A program made the position numbers and the translations under genes. Below, piece after piece: positions 1-8,969 of a DNA stretch of 64,000 nucleotides. The stretch is from assembly GCF_001427125.1 (NCBI RefSeq), contig NZ_LMGK01000001.1:384108-448107 (forward strand), written 5' to 3'. Each line of letters starts with the position of its first letter. Position 1 is the first letter of the stretch. The notes beneath the pieces are model-generated. The model did no database searches. It was not told the origin of the DNA and saw only the letters and a program-made list of their open reading frames with translations. The DNA is from Pseudomonas sp. Root562. Lineage in GTDB: Bacteria; Pseudomonadota; Gammaproteobacteria; Pseudomonadales; Pseudomonadaceae.

Positions 1-1
1 G

Positions 2-1438
2 CTGGTGCTGCCCAACCGCTATTTCGACACCCACAACTCCGGGCATCTGATCTCGCGCATCACGTTCAACGTGACCATGGTGACCGGTGCCGCCACCGAT
101 GCGATCAAGGTCGTGATCCGTGAAGGCCTGACCGTGGTTTTCCTGTTTGCCTATTTGCTGTGGATGAACTGGAAGCTGACCCTGGTGATGCTGGCGATCC
201 TGCCGTTGATTGCTTTGATGGTGGGTAGCGCCAGCAAAAAATTCCGCAAGCAGAGCAAGAAGATCCAGGTGGCCATGGGTGATGTGACCCACGTGGCTTC
301 CGAAACCATTCAGGGTTATCGCGTGGTGCGCAGCTTCGGCGGCGAGACTTATGAAGAGCGTCGCTTCGCTGCCGCAAGCCAGGGCAACACCGAGAAGCAG
401 TTGCGCATGACCAAGACCGGCGCGGTCTACACGCCGATGTTGCAACTGGTGATCTACACCGCCATGGCTGTGTTGATGTTCCTGGTGCTGTTCCTGCGCG
501 GTGATGCCACCGCCGGTGATCTGGTGGCCTACATTACCGCCGCTGGCCTGCTGCCCAAGCCGATCCGCCAGTTGTCGGAGGTCAGTTCGACCATCCAGAA
601 GGGCGTCGCCGGTGCCGAAAGCATTTTCGAGCAACTGGACGTCGAGCCCGAGGTCGACAGCGGCACGGTCGAGCGAGACCGCGTCAGCGGGCATCTGGAG
701 GTGCGCAACCTCAGCTTCACCTACCCTGGAACTGACCGTGAAGTGCTGAAAAACATCAACTTCACGGCGGCGCCGGGGCAGATGATTGCACTGGTCGGCC
801 GTTCAGGGAGCGGCAAGTCGACCCTGGCCAGCCTGATTCCGCGTTTCTATCATCACGACATTGGCGAAATCCTGCTCGATGACGTTGAGATCGAAGACTA
901 TCGCCTGCGCAACCTGCGCCGGCACGTGGCGCAGGTTACCCAACACGTGACGCTGTTCAACGACACCATTGCCAACAACATCGCTTATGGCGACCTGGCT
1001 GGCGCGCCGCGCGAAGACATTGAAAAGGCTGCCACGGATGCCTATGCGATGGACTTCATCTCGCAGATGCCTGAAGGCCTCGATACTCAGGTCGGAGAAA
1101 ACGGCGTGCTGCTGTCCGGCGGGCAGCGTCAGCGTCTGGCGATTGCGCGGGCACTGTTGAAAAACGCGCCATTGCTGATCCTCGACGAGGCCACTTCGGC
1201 CCTCGACACCGAGTCCGAGCGCCACATTCAGGCGGCGCTGGACCAAGTCATGAAAGGGCGCACCACGCTGGTCATCGCTCACCGTCTGTCGACCATCGAA
1301 AAAGCCGATTTGATTCTGGTGATGGAGCAGGGCCAGATCGTCGAACGCGGCACCCACGCTCAACTGCTGGCGCAAAACGGCTACTACTCGCGTTTGCATG
1401 CGATGGGGCTGGACGCGCCGGCTGAAGACATCGCCTGA
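2..1438 (+). CDS. msbA: Lipid A export permease/ATP-binding protein MsbA, 5'-truncated by window edge
   Basis: This is the C-terminal four-fifths of a half-size ABC exporter that flips lipid A-core across the inner membrane. The reading frame is open to the window edge, so the true start lies outside; about 478 of the usual ~600 residues are present. The visible part begins inside the transmembrane domain, with hydrophobic helices near nt 120-220 and 450-540. The nucleotide-binding domain follows: Walker A GRSGSGKST near nt 796-822, signature LSGGQRQR near nt 1117-1140, and Walker B LLILDEATSALD near nt 1174-1209. The H-loop is in VIAHRLST. The next gene, hldE, also feeds LPS biogenesis, matching the order known in Pseudomonas. 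The call is secure; other ABC exporters are the only alternative, and the neighbour argues for MsbA. Confidence 0.95.
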   Translation: MVLPNRYFDTHNSGHLISRITFNVTMVTGAATDAIKVVIREGLTVVFLFAYLLWMNWKLTLVMLAILPLIALMVGSASKKFRKQSKKIQVAMGDVTHVASETIQGYRVVRSFGGETYEERRFAAASQGNTEKQLRMTKTGAVYTPMLQLVIYTAMAVLMFLVLFLRGDATAGDLVAYITAAGLLPKPIRQLSEVSSTIQKGVAGAESIFEQLDVEPEVDSGTVERDRVSGHLEVRNLSFTYPGTDREVLKNINFTAAPGQMIALVGRSGSGKSTLASLIPRFYHHDIGEILLDDVEIEDYRLRNLRRHVAQVTQHVTLFNDTIANNIAYGDLAGAPREDIEKAATDAYAMDFISQMPEGLDTQVGENGVLLSGGQRQRLAIARALLKNAPLLILDEATSALDTESERHIQAALDQVMKGRTTLVIAHRLSTIEKADLILVMEQGQIVERGTHAQLLAQNGYYSRLHAMGLDAPAEDIA

Positions 1439-1464
1439 AATAATCTTTTGCAGGGCGTTGCCCT

Positions 1465-1511
1465 GGCTGCGATCTTTTGACTTTGTTTTTAAAGATCAAG
1501 AGGTCGCAGCC
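1465..1511. repeat. Imperfect 47-nt palindrome between msbA and hldE
   Basis: The two arms, GGCTGCGATCTTTT on the left and AAGAGGTCGCAGCC on the right, are imperfect reverse complements around a T-rich/A-rich centre. The position just after the msbA stop would let it act as a bidirectional transcript end. It also resembles a short intergenic palindrome repeated in fluorescent pseudomonads, and I cannot separate these roles from one copy. Confidence 0.55.
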
Positions 1512-1627
1512 TCGTTGCTCTCTACAGTCCTGCCCTCGCGAATTTATCCCGATGCAGCCGTCGCACAAGCCTGCGGCAACCCTGTGTTAATATCGCGCCC
1601 CTGTTCATTTTGTATGTGGGTTGCTCC

Positions 1628-3052
1628 ATGAAGTTGTCCATGCCGCGATTCGATCAAGCCCCTGTCTTGGTGGTCGGCGATGTCATGCTCGACCGTTACT
1701 GGCATGGTGGTACCTCACGGATTTCCCCTGAGGCGCCAGTACCTGTAGTCAAGGTCGAGCACATCGAGGACCGTCCCGGCGGTGCCGCCAACGTTGCGTT
1801 GAACATTGCCGCCCTTGGCGCGCCAGCCTCGCTGGTTGGCGTGACCGGCGACGATGAAGCCGCCGACAGTCTGGTCAATAGCCTCAAGGGTGCAGGTGTG
1901 CGGGCGTTGTTCCAGCGCATCGCGCATCAACCGACCATCGTCAAGTTGCGGGTCATGAGTCGGCACCAGCAATTGCTGCGTATCGACTTCGAAGAACCGT
2001 TCGCCACCGACTCGCTGGCGTTGTCGGTGCAAGTCGACGAATTGCTCGAAGGCATCAAGGTGCTGGTGCTCTCCGACTACGGCAAGGGTGCGTTGAAAAA
2101 CCATCAAGTCTTGATTCAGGCAGCTCGTGCCCGTGGCATTCCGGTGCTGGCCGACCCCAAGGGCAAGGATTTTTCGATCTATCGCGGTGCGAGTCTGATC
2201 ACACCGAACCTCAGCGAGTTCGAAACCATCGTTGGCGGTTGCGCCGATGAGCACGAGCTGGTGAGCAAGGGCGCGCAGTTGATGCACGACCTGGACCTTG
2301 GCGCCTTGCTGGTGACCCGTGGCGAACACGGCATGACCCTGTTGCGCCCGGATCATCCGGCCCTGCACCTGCCGGCTCGCGCCCGCGAAGTGTTCGACGT
2401 GACCGGCGCCGGCGACACGGTGATTTCCACCCTGGCGGCGGCGATTGCTGCCGGCGAGGAACTGCCGCATGCGGTGGGCCTGGCCAACCTGGCCGCGGGC
2501 ATCGTGGTCGGCAAGCTCGGTACGGCGGCGATCAGTGCGCCGGAACTGCGTCGCGCCATCCAGCGTGAAGAAGGTTCGGAGCGCGGTGTGCTGGGGCTCG
2601 AGCAATTACTGCTGGCCGTCGACGACGCCCGTGCGCACAACGAGAAGATCGTGTTCACCAACGGTTGCTTCGACATTCTGCATGCCGGCCACGTGACTTA
2701 CCTCGAACAGGCGCGCGCCCAAGGCGATCGCCTGATCGTAGCGGTCAACGACGATGCGTCGGTCAGTCGCTTGAAAGGGCCGGGTCGTCCGATCAACAGT
2801 GTCGACCGACGCATGGCCGTGCTGGCCGGGTTGGGTGCGGTGGACTGGGTGATCAGCTTCGCCGAAGGCACCCCGGAAAACCTCCTGCGCGAGGTCAAGC
2901 CGGACGTGTTGGTCAAGGGTGGGGATTACGGGATTGACCAGGTGGTGGGCGCGGACATCGTGACTGCCTACGGCGGCACCGTGAAAGTGCTGGGGCTGGT
3001 GGAAAACAGCTCCACTACCGCCATTGTCGAGAAAATCCGCAAGTCCGAATAA
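1628..3052 (+). CDS. hldE: Bifunctional heptose 7-phosphate kinase / heptose 1-phosphate adenylyltransferase HldE
   Basis: A 474-residue two-domain enzyme that makes ADP-heptose for the LPS inner core. The N-terminal half is a PfkB/ribokinase-fold kinase: it starts PVLVVGDVMLDRYW and carries the anion-hole motif GAGD at residues 260-263, with Asp263 as expected catalytic base. The C-terminal half is a nucleotidyltransferase with FTNGCFDILHAGH, the HxGH motif falling at residues 352-355. An earlier in-frame GTG-type extension exists, but the ATG at 1628 gives the family N-terminus MKLSMPRF. Length matches the Proteobacterial fused HldE (about 475). It follows msbA, so LPS core supply and lipid A export are adjacent. 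Confidence is high. Confidence 0.97.
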   Translation: MKLSMPRFDQAPVLVVGDVMLDRYWHGGTSRISPEAPVPVVKVEHIEDRPGGAANVALNIAALGAPASLVGVTGDDEAADSLVNSLKGAGVRALFQRIAHQPTIVKLRVMSRHQQLLRIDFEEPFATDSLALSVQVDELLEGIKVLVLSDYGKGALKNHQVLIQAARARGIPVLADPKGKDFSIYRGASLITPNLSEFETIVGGCADEHELVSKGAQLMHDLDLGALLVTRGEHGMTLLRPDHPALHLPARAREVFDVTGAGDTVISTLAAAIAAGEELPHAVGLANLAAGIVVGKLGTAAISAPELRRAIQREEGSERGVLGLEQLLLAVDDARAHNEKIVFTNGCFDILHAGHVTYLEQARAQGDRLIVAVNDDASVSRLKGPGRPINSVDRRMAVLAGLGAVDWVISFAEGTPENLLREVKPDVLVKGGDYGIDQVVGADIVTAYGGTVKVLGLVENSSTTAIVEKIRKSE

Positions 3053-3064
3053 CGCGTGATCACT

Positions 3065-3195
3065 GTGGCGAGGGAGCTTGCTCCCGTTCGACTGCGAAGC
3101 GGTCGTAAAACCATTGAATGCGATTTGCCTGGTGCAACTCGATTGCAGGTTTTAGGGTCGCTCCGCGACCCAACGGGAGCAAGCTCCCTCGCCAC
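3065..3195. repeat. REP-like inverted pair, GTGGCGAGGGAGCTTGCTCCC type, copy 1
   Basis: The left end reads GTGGCGAGGGAGCTTGCTCC and the right end carries its reverse complement, GGAGCAAGCTCCCTCGCCAC, about 85 nt further on. Each arm is itself a small palindrome (GGGAGCTTGCTCCC). This is the structure of a REP doublet (REPIN) as known in P. fluorescens. It sits between the convergent hldE and the minus-strand gene ending at 3214. Further copies are at 8970-9101, 12970-13100 and 37273-37390. Confidence 0.85.
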
Positions 3196-3213
3196 GGCAG
3201 CGTCCTGATCAGC

Positions 3214-4179
3214 CTATCGTGCAGCCTTGCGCGGTACGATCTTCTTCAGCAGTTGCTTGGCCTTCCCGCGCAGTCGCGCCAGGCCTGAATCCTTCGCCGG
3301 TGGCGTCAAGCCTTGCTGGCGGACCCAGTCCTTCCAGCGAATGCGCTCATCCCTCACCAACCAGCCTTCCTGCCGGGCAAAGCTCTCGGCCAGAAACAAC
3401 CCGCGCGTGCTCGCCGGGTACAGTTGATCCTTCTTCAAGGTATAGAGCTCGGCCAACGGGTGGCCGTCCTGCAAAGGCATCAAGTACAGATCGGGCCGCT
3501 TGCGATCCAGTCGAGCCACCAGTTGATCGCCTTCCAGCCGTTCGTCGACGTGGAACAGACTCAGGGATTTGGCTTCCTTGGGCACGTCCAGGCGCAAATC
3601 ATAGATCAACTGCAACGATGCCGTCGGCAGGTGCACATAGGCCCGGGGCCGCTCAATCAGCTGCAGGTTGGCGCAACGCACCGGCCGCGCCGAGCCGGAC
3701 AGTGGCGACAGGCGAAACGGCAGGGCTTCGCGGTAATGCAGAGCAGACGAGTAGGGCGCGGGCAACCATGTGTCGTTGAAGCGCCCGCCGAGCCAGCCTT
3801 CCGGGGTTTCCAGCAGGCATTCTTCGGCAATCTCCTGGATCGCCGTGTGCAGCGGCAGGTTCAGCTCGTGGGCCGGCACGTAGCCGGAAATCAGCTTGAG
3901 CACGACGTCCCCGCGATCCTGGCGACGCTGACGCACCAGTACCCAGTAATCGCGATTCTGCCAATGCAGCGTCAGGCGCACCGAAACGCCGAGGTTGGCC
4001 AGTTCCAGGGCAAAGCGCTCGCTGTCGGCGACGGTGACCGGGCGGCGACGTTGCAGGGTCTGGGAGAAGTTCAGCGGCCTGCCGACGCTCTGGTAACTCA
4101 GGCCTTCGGGAGTCGCTTCGACGAATAACGGCAGGGTCTTGAAGTTGCTCGGATTCTTTCTAATGAGCGTACGCGGCAT
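3214..4179 (-). CDS. Conserved Pseudomonas protein of unknown function with a degenerate Nudix-like motif
   Basis: A 321-residue soluble protein with no signal peptide or membrane segment. I recognise it as a protein conserved beside hldE in Pseudomonas, sometimes given an unconvincing 'metal ABC transporter ATPase' label; I see no Walker motifs. Residues 99-123 resemble a Nudix box: Gly99, then Glu105 at the correct GX5E spacing, then QEIAEECLL where REUXEEXGU is expected. The spacer is two residues too long, and the Arg and Gly are replaced. That suggests a Nudix-fold domain that may have lost or altered hydrolase activity. The C-terminal 40 residues are Lys/Arg-rich. The gene is convergent with hldE. 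Function is unassigned. Confidence 0.75.
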   Translation of the reverse strand: MPRTLIRKNPSNFKTLPLFVEATPEGLSYQSVGRPLNFSQTLQRRRPVTVADSERFALELANLGVSVRLTLHWQNRDYWVLVRQRRQDRGDVVLKLISGYVPAHELNLPLHTAIQEIAEECLLETPEGWLGGRFNDTWLPAPYSSALHYREALPFRLSPLSGSARPVRCANLQLIERPRAYVHLPTASLQLIYDLRLDVPKEAKSLSLFHVDERLEGDQLVARLDRKRPDLYLMPLQDGHPLAELYTLKKDQLYPASTRGLFLAESFARQEGWLVRDERIRWKDWVRQQGLTPPAKDSGLARLRGKAKQLLKKIVPRKAAR

Positions 4180-4212
4180 GTCGGCTCCTGCTTTAGGCCG
4201 CGTGGGGCGGCA

Positions 4213-5025
4213 TCAGTGGCTACGTAGGACCTGGGCAACGGTCGCGACGTTGTGGGCGAGGTGCAGCGGGTTGATCGTTCCGACAATAGCACTGGCCACC
4301 CCCGGATGTTCAAACAGCAACTCGAAACTGGCGCGCACCGGGTCCACCCCGGGACTCAGGCAAACGTGACCACTGGCGAGGGCTTTTTTGACCAGAATGG
4401 CTTTGCCGTGAGCAGCAGCATAGTCAATCACGGCTTTCTCGTTTTGCTCGTTCAGATTGTAGGTGACCATTGCGCAATCGCCTTGCTCCAGCGCCTTCAA
4501 GCCACCCTCGACGGTTTTGCCGGAAAAACCGAAGCCGCGAATCTTGCCCTCGGCCTTGAGCGCGGCGAGGGTTGCATAGACTTCGCAATCGTTGAGGATC
4601 GCAAGGTCGTTGCCATCGGAGTGCACCAGCACCAGGTCAATGAAATCTGTTTCCAGGCGTTGCAGGCTGCGTTCAACCGAGAGCCGGGTATGTGCAGCGC
4701 TGAAATCGTGGCGCGATTGGCCGTCGGCAAACTCTTCGCCAACCTTGCTGACGATCACCCAGTCCTGACGCTGGCCGCGCAAGAGCGGGCCGAGGCGCTC
4801 TTCACTGCGGCCATAGGCCGGGGCGGTGTCGATCAGGTTGATGCCCAGGTCCCGGGTCAACTTGAGCAGCATGCGCGCTTCGTCATCGTCCGGAATCTGG
4901 AAGCCGTTGGGGTACTTCACCCCTTGGTCCCGGCCGAGTTTCACGGTGCCCAGGCCCAGCGGAGAAACCATCAGGCCGGTGCTGCCCAGGGGGCGATGCA
5001 GGTCGTGCAGGGTAGGTTGGCTCAT
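4213..5025 (-). CDS. Aldo/keto reductase
   Basis: A 270-residue (alpha/beta)8-barrel NAD(P)H-dependent oxidoreductase. The full catalytic tetrad is visible: Asp66 and Tyr71 in LIDTAPAYGRSEERLG, Lys94 in VSKVGEE and His135 in VLVHSDG. The start MSQPTLHDLHRPLG at 5025 is preferred over a longer upstream frame because it overlaps the stop of the FAD oxidoreductase gene by four bases (ATGA), which implies translational coupling. The pair is found in the same order upstream of emrE in other Pseudomonas. The substrate is unknown. The protein is shorter than classic AKRs (about 320) and belongs to the compact class. Confidence 0.9.
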   Translation of the reverse strand: MSQPTLHDLHRPLGSTGLMVSPLGLGTVKLGRDQGVKYPNGFQIPDDDEARMLLKLTRDLGINLIDTAPAYGRSEERLGPLLRGQRQDWVIVSKVGEEFADGQSRHDFSAAHTRLSVERSLQRLETDFIDLVLVHSDGNDLAILNDCEVYATLAALKAEGKIRGFGFSGKTVEGGLKALEQGDCAMVTYNLNEQNEKAVIDYAAAHGKAILVKKALASGHVCLSPGVDPVRASFELLFEHPGVASAIVGTINPLHLAHNVATVAQVLRSH

Positions 5026-6197
5026 GGCAGTAGTTGCTCCCAGACCGGAATGCCCATCGGTGGCCTTGGCAGCGGCGGCAGCGCCGCTACCGGACCCGGT
5101 TGAATGCCGTCGCGTGCAAGGCTGGCGATCACCCGGTCGGCAAAGTCCGGCGCCAATGCCAGCTTGGTAGGCCAACCCACCAACAATCGACCTTCCTCGG
5201 CGAGGAAGGCGTTGTCGGGGCGGGTCAGGCCCGATTGCAACGGCTCGGCACGATCCACGCGCAAGGTTGCCCACTGCACCGTGCTCAGATCAATCCAGGG
5301 CAACAACTGGCCGAGTTCTTTCTGTGCGGTGGCGATCTGTTCGGCGGGCTCGCGAGCCACACCTTCGCTTTCGGCGATGTCTCCGCCCATGTACCAGACC
5401 CACTGACCATCGGCTGCCGGATGGGTGGTTATGGTAAGGCGCGGTTTGGTGCCACCACCCAGGCAGTGGGCATACAGCGGCTTGAGGCTCGGGCCTTTGG
5501 CGATGATCATGTGCAGCGGGCGACGTTGCATGGCGGGTTGGCTCAACCCCAAAGCTTCAAGCAGCGCAGCTGTCCCGCCACCGGCGCTCAAGACGATGCG
5601 TTGCGCACGAATTTCACGCTCATCGACTTTCAGGCCGACCAGAACACCAGCCTCCAGCAGCGGTTCGATCTTCTGACCGGCGAGCAGGCCATCACCCGCC
5701 AGATCGGCCAGGCGCTGGATCAGGCTCGGCACGTCGATCACCAATTCGGCCAGTCGATAGACCTTGCCCTTGAAACGCTTGTCTTGCAGGGCGGGCGGCA
5801 ATTGCTCGCCCTTGACCTGATCGACACGGCCGCGCACGGCTTTGCTGGCGAAGAAACTGGTGAGGTTGCCGGCGATCGTGCCGGGGGACCACAGATAATG
5901 GGCTTGCGATAACAGGCGCACGCCGGACAGATCCAGCTCGCCGTCACCGGCCAGCGCTTCCCGCCAGCGACGGGGCATGTCGGCAATGGCTTCAGAGGCA
6001 CCGGTGATTGCGCCATGCAATGCGTACTTGGCGCCGCCGTGAATGATGCCTTGGGATTTCATGCTTTGCCCGCCGCCGAGGCTGGCGCTTTCCACCAGCA
6101 CGGTCGAAAAACCCTGGCGGCGCAGGCGCGCATTCAGCCAGAGGCCGGCGACACCAGCGCCGACAATCAGAACGTCGGTGGAAATAACGGATGGCAT
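5022..6197 (-). CDS. FAD-dependent oxidoreductase (DAO/glycine oxidase-like)
   Basis: A 391-residue flavoprotein. The N-terminus has an FAD-binding Rossmann motif, GAGVAG at residues 13-18, followed by an acidic residue (Glu36) at the end of strand 2 that would bind ribose. The body resembles the D-amino acid oxidase/glycerol-3-phosphate dehydrogenase family, including the GGGTAALLEALG segment in the middle. The substrate cannot be predicted. The stop codon overlaps the aldo/keto reductase start, so the two probably act in one redox route. There is no signal peptide, so a cytoplasmic or inner-membrane-peripheral location is likely. The start at 6197 is followed directly by the dinucleotide fold, leaving no room for a later start. 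Confidence 0.88.
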   Translation of the reverse strand: MPSVISTDVLIVGAGVAGLWLNARLRRQGFSTVLVESASLGGGQSMKSQGIIHGGAKYALHGAITGASEAIADMPRRWREALAGDGELDLSGVRLLSQAHYLWSPGTIAGNLTSFFASKAVRGRVDQVKGEQLPPALQDKRFKGKVYRLAELVIDVPSLIQRLADLAGDGLLAGQKIEPLLEAGVLVGLKVDEREIRAQRIVLSAGGGTAALLEALGLSQPAMQRRPLHMIIAKGPSLKPLYAHCLGGGTKPRLTITTHPAADGQWVWYMGGDIAESEGVAREPAEQIATAQKELGQLLPWIDLSTVQWATLRVDRAEPLQSGLTRPDNAFLAEEGRLLVGWPTKLALAPDFADRVIASLARDGIQPGPVAALPPLPRPPMGIPVWEQLLP

Positions 6198-6286
6198 GCG
6201 ACGACCTCAGTGTTCAAGACGAGGGCGCAGTATACAGACTCGAAGATTGGAGGTTTTGCTGGCGATCAACACGGCGAATCAAAATC

Positions 6287-6316
6287 CTGTGGGAGCGAGC
6301 AGGCTCACTCCCACAG
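6287..6316. repeat. 30-nt palindrome CTGTGGGAGCG...CTCCCACAG
   Basis: Arms CTGTGGGAG (6287-6295) and CTCCCACAG (6308-6316) flank a short loop. It lies 17 bases beyond the emrE stop and could end emrE transcripts. The CTGTGGGAGC arm is also the outer end of the second REP-like family seen at 17391 and 27933, so this may be a minimal single copy. Confidence 0.6.
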
Positions 6317-6332
6317 TGCATTAGGTGCGAGC

Positions 6333-6665
6333 TTAATGCCCGGCAGTCTTGGAGAAGAGCTGGATGACAACAACCCCCAGCACAATCAACGCCATCCCCA
6401 GCATCGCCGGCACATCCAGTTTCTGCCCGTAGATAAACAGCGCCGCCACGCTGACCATGACGATGCCCATGCCGGCCCACACCGCGTAGGCAACACCCAC
6501 CGGCACGCTGCGCACCACCAGCGTCAGCATCCAGAAGGCAATCCCGTAACCGACGATGACCAGCAACAAGGGCAACGGTGTGCTGAAGCCTTTGACCGCT
6601 TTCATCGAAACAGTGGCAATCACTTCGGCGCAGATGGCGATGGCCAGATAGTAGTAGGCGGTCAT
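6333..6665 (-). CDS. emrE: Small multidrug resistance (SMR) efflux pump, EmrE-like
   Basis: A 110-residue protein with four predicted membrane helices that matches E. coli EmrE over its whole length. It would act as a dimeric H+-coupled antiporter for quaternary ammonium and other cationic drugs. The essential Glu14 lies in CAEVIATVSMK, and Tyr60 and Trp63 of the substrate-site motif GVAYAVWAG are at their EmrE positions. Length is the family standard. It is transcribed divergently from a LysR-type regulator gene 103 bp away, an arrangement that suggests local control. The same neighbourhood exists in P. aeruginosa for its EmrE. The SugE/Gdx subfamily is less likely because the residues around Glu14 match the drug-exporting type. 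Confidence 0.93.
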   Translation of the reverse strand: MTAYYYLAIAICAEVIATVSMKAVKGFSTPLPLLLVIVGYGIAFWMLTLVVRSVPVGVAYAVWAGMGIVMVSVAALFIYGQKLDVPAMLGMALIVLGVVVIQLFSKTAGH

Positions 6666-6768
6666 GGTTCAATCCTCGTGTGAAGTGTTGCTCTCTGAGG
6701 TCGGCATTTTAGAGATTCCCCAGATGCGGTAAAGTCATTACCTATCTGCTTTGGAGATGGGTTGAGCC

Positions 6769-7671
6769 ATGAACACACAATGGAATCTGGAGCAGCTGCG
6801 GCTGTTTGTCAGCGTGGCTGAGCAACGATCGTTTTCCGCCGTGGCGCGGGATCAGCGCAAGGCGCAATCGGCGGTCAGCAGTTCTATTGCATTGCTGGAG
6901 GAAGACCTGGGCGTGAGCCTGTTCGAGCGCAGTAGCGGCCGTCAGCCGAAACTCACCGAGGCCGGCACGACATTACTGGAGGAGGCCCGAGAAGTGCTGC
7001 GCCAGTGTGAACGCCTCAATGGCCGGGCGTTGGCGATGATGCGCGGGCAAGAGGCCCGTTTGCGTGTGGCGCAGGACGAGGCGATGCCTTACCAGCCGAT
7101 CATCGAAAGCTTCGAAGCCCTGGCGGAAAAATTTCCCAGTGTCGAAGTGCAGTTGACCAGCGCCGCCCAAGGCGATGTCGCGCGCAAACTGGTGGAGCGG
7201 CGGGCCGATCTGGGGTTGTTGTTCTTTCATGATCAGATACCCGAAGCGCTGGAACGGCGGGTATTGGGCAGCGTCGAAATGGTCACCGTATGCGGCAGGG
7301 AACATCCGCTGGCGGCCAAGGGCACAGTGGACTGCCAGCAACTGGCGCAACACCGGCAGTTGTTGATGTCGACGGAGTCCAGCATTTATCCGGGCAGCGA
7401 GCCAGCCAGCCCGCAAGTCTGGCGTGCCGACAGTTTCTACGTGATGGCCGAATGGCTGGTGCGCGGCCTGGGTTGGGCATGGTTGCCGCGCCACGTGGTG
7501 CAGTACCCGACGTATCAGAATCAGATGGTGGAACTGGTCAGCGAATGGACCCCGCCAGCGCTGGTGGTGGAGCTGGTCTGGCGCCGCGACGAACCGCTCG
7601 GTCCGGCGGCTCGCTGGCTTGCTGAACGTTTTGCCGTGCACTTGCAGGCGATCGGCGAAAAAAGCCGATAA
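6769..7671 (+). CDS. LysR-family transcriptional regulator
   Basis: A 300-residue regulator. The N-terminal winged helix-turn-helix is recognisable: LEQLRLFVSVAEQRSFSAVA, then the recognition helix near SAVSSSIALLEEDLG and the wing LFERS. Residues from about 90 onward form a LysR-type substrate-binding domain with an ARKLVERRADLGLLF-like stretch. It starts 103 bp from the divergent emrE, whose shared promoter it may control. waaA begins 11 bp downstream in the same direction, so the two are likely co-transcribed, although their functions seem unrelated. The inducer is unknown. Confidence 0.9.
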   Translation: MNTQWNLEQLRLFVSVAEQRSFSAVARDQRKAQSAVSSSIALLEEDLGVSLFERSSGRQPKLTEAGTTLLEEAREVLRQCERLNGRALAMMRGQEARLRVAQDEAMPYQPIIESFEALAEKFPSVEVQLTSAAQGDVARKLVERRADLGLLFFHDQIPEALERRVLGSVEMVTVCGREHPLAAKGTVDCQQLAQHRQLLMSTESSIYPGSEPASPQVWRADSFYVMAEWLVRGLGWAWLPRHVVQYPTYQNQMVELVSEWTPPALVVELVWRRDEPLGPAARWLAERFAVHLQAIGEKSR

Positions 7672-7682
7672 ACTCCGCCGCC

Positions 7683-8963
7683 ATGAATAGAACTCTCTAC
7701 ACCGCGCTGTTTTATCTGGGGCTGCCATTGGTGGCGATTCGGCTTTGGCTGCGCGCACGCAAGGCGCCGGCGTATGCCAAACGCATTGGCGAGCGTTTCT
7801 CCTATGGCATGCCCGCGATGAAACCGGGCGGTATCTGGGTGCATGCGGTGTCGGTGGGCGAGAGCATTGCTGCCGCGCCGATGATCCGTGCCTTGCTGCA
7901 ACGCTATCCACAATTGCCGATCACCGTGACGTGCATGACGCCAACTGGCTCGGAGCGCATCCAGGCGTTGTTTGCCACTGAGCCGCGCGTCCAGCACTGT
8001 TATTTGCCCTATGACTTGCCGTGCGCCGCTAAACGCTTTCTTGATCGGGCCCGACCAAAACTGGCGGTGATCATGGAAACCGAGCTGTGGCCCAACCATA
8101 TTCATCAATGCGCCAAGCGCGGGATTCCGGTGGCACTGGCCAATGCGCGGTTGTCGGAACGATCCGCCAAGGGTTATGGCCGCTTCGGCAAATTGACCGG
8201 ACCAATGCTCGCCGAGATGAGCCTGTTCGCGGTGCAGACCGAAGCCGAGGCCCAGCGTTTCCGTGATCTGGGGGCGCGGGCAGAAACGGTTGAAGTGACC
8301 GGCTCGATCAAGTTTGACCTGACGATCGATCCGCAACTGTTGCAGCGCGCCAGCGAATTGCGTAGCCAATGGCAGGCCCAGGAGCGCCCGGTGTGGATCG
8401 CCGCGAGCACCCATGACGGAGAAGATGAAGTGGTGCTGGCGGCCCATCGCCGGTTGCTGGCCGATCATCCTGATGCGTTGCTGATCCTGGTGCCGCGTCA
8501 TCCGGAGCGATTCGATTCGGTGTACGGCTTGTGCCAGCAACAAGGGTTTGCCACGGTCCGGCGTTCCAGCGGCGAGCCGGTTGGTGCCGGTACTTCGGTG
8601 CTGCTCGGCGACACCATGGGTGAATTGCTGTTTCTCTACGCGTTGGCCGACAGCGCTTTTGTCGGCGGCAGTCTGGTGCCCAACGGCGGGCATAACCTGC
8701 TGGAGCCGGCCGCGCTGGCAAAACCGGTATTGAGTGGCCCGCACCTGTTCAATTTCCTCGAAATCGCCGCGCAACTGCGCAGTGCCGGGGCCTTGCAGGA
8801 AGTGGAAGATGCCGAAGGTTTGGCCCTGGCAGTTCAGCGGCTGTTCGAATTGCCGCGGGATGCACAACGCATGGCCGAAGCAGGCTTGAAAGTGATGCGC
8901 AGCAATCAGGGCGCATTGCAGCGGTTGCTGGATGGGCTAGGCCGGTTGATCGCTGGCCACTGA
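7683..8963 (+). CDS. waaA: 3-deoxy-D-manno-octulosonic acid (Kdo) transferase WaaA
   Basis: A 426-residue GT30-family glycosyltransferase that adds Kdo to lipid IVA at the cytoplasmic face of the inner membrane. The N-terminus has a hydrophobic anchor (about residues 5-20). The catalytic base Glu60 lies in IWVHAVSVGES, the position used in E. coli. Other family marks are METELWPN, VTGSIKFD, STHDGEDE, RHPERF and GGSLVPNGGHNLLEP. Length equals the usual ~425. It closes the LPS-related end of the window that begins with msbA and hldE. Assignment is secure. Confidence 0.97.
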   Translation: MNRTLYTALFYLGLPLVAIRLWLRARKAPAYAKRIGERFSYGMPAMKPGGIWVHAVSVGESIAAAPMIRALLQRYPQLPITVTCMTPTGSERIQALFATEPRVQHCYLPYDLPCAAKRFLDRARPKLAVIMETELWPNHIHQCAKRGIPVALANARLSERSAKGYGRFGKLTGPMLAEMSLFAVQTEAEAQRFRDLGARAETVEVTGSIKFDLTIDPQLLQRASELRSQWQAQERPVWIAASTHDGEDEVVLAAHRRLLADHPDALLILVPRHPERFDSVYGLCQQQGFATVRRSSGEPVGAGTSVLLGDTMGELLFLYALADSAFVGGSLVPNGGHNLLEPAALAKPVLSGPHLFNFLEIAAQLRSAGALQEVEDAEGLALAVQRLFELPRDAQRMAEAGLKVMRSNQGALQRLLDGLGRLIAGH

Positions 8964-8969
8964 CCAATT

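Noticed and set aside
3065..3195. Paired palindromes read as a CRISPR array or tRNA cluster
   Set aside because: Only two inverted arms per locus, no direct repeats with unique spacers, and no tRNA cloverleaf; they fit REP doublets.
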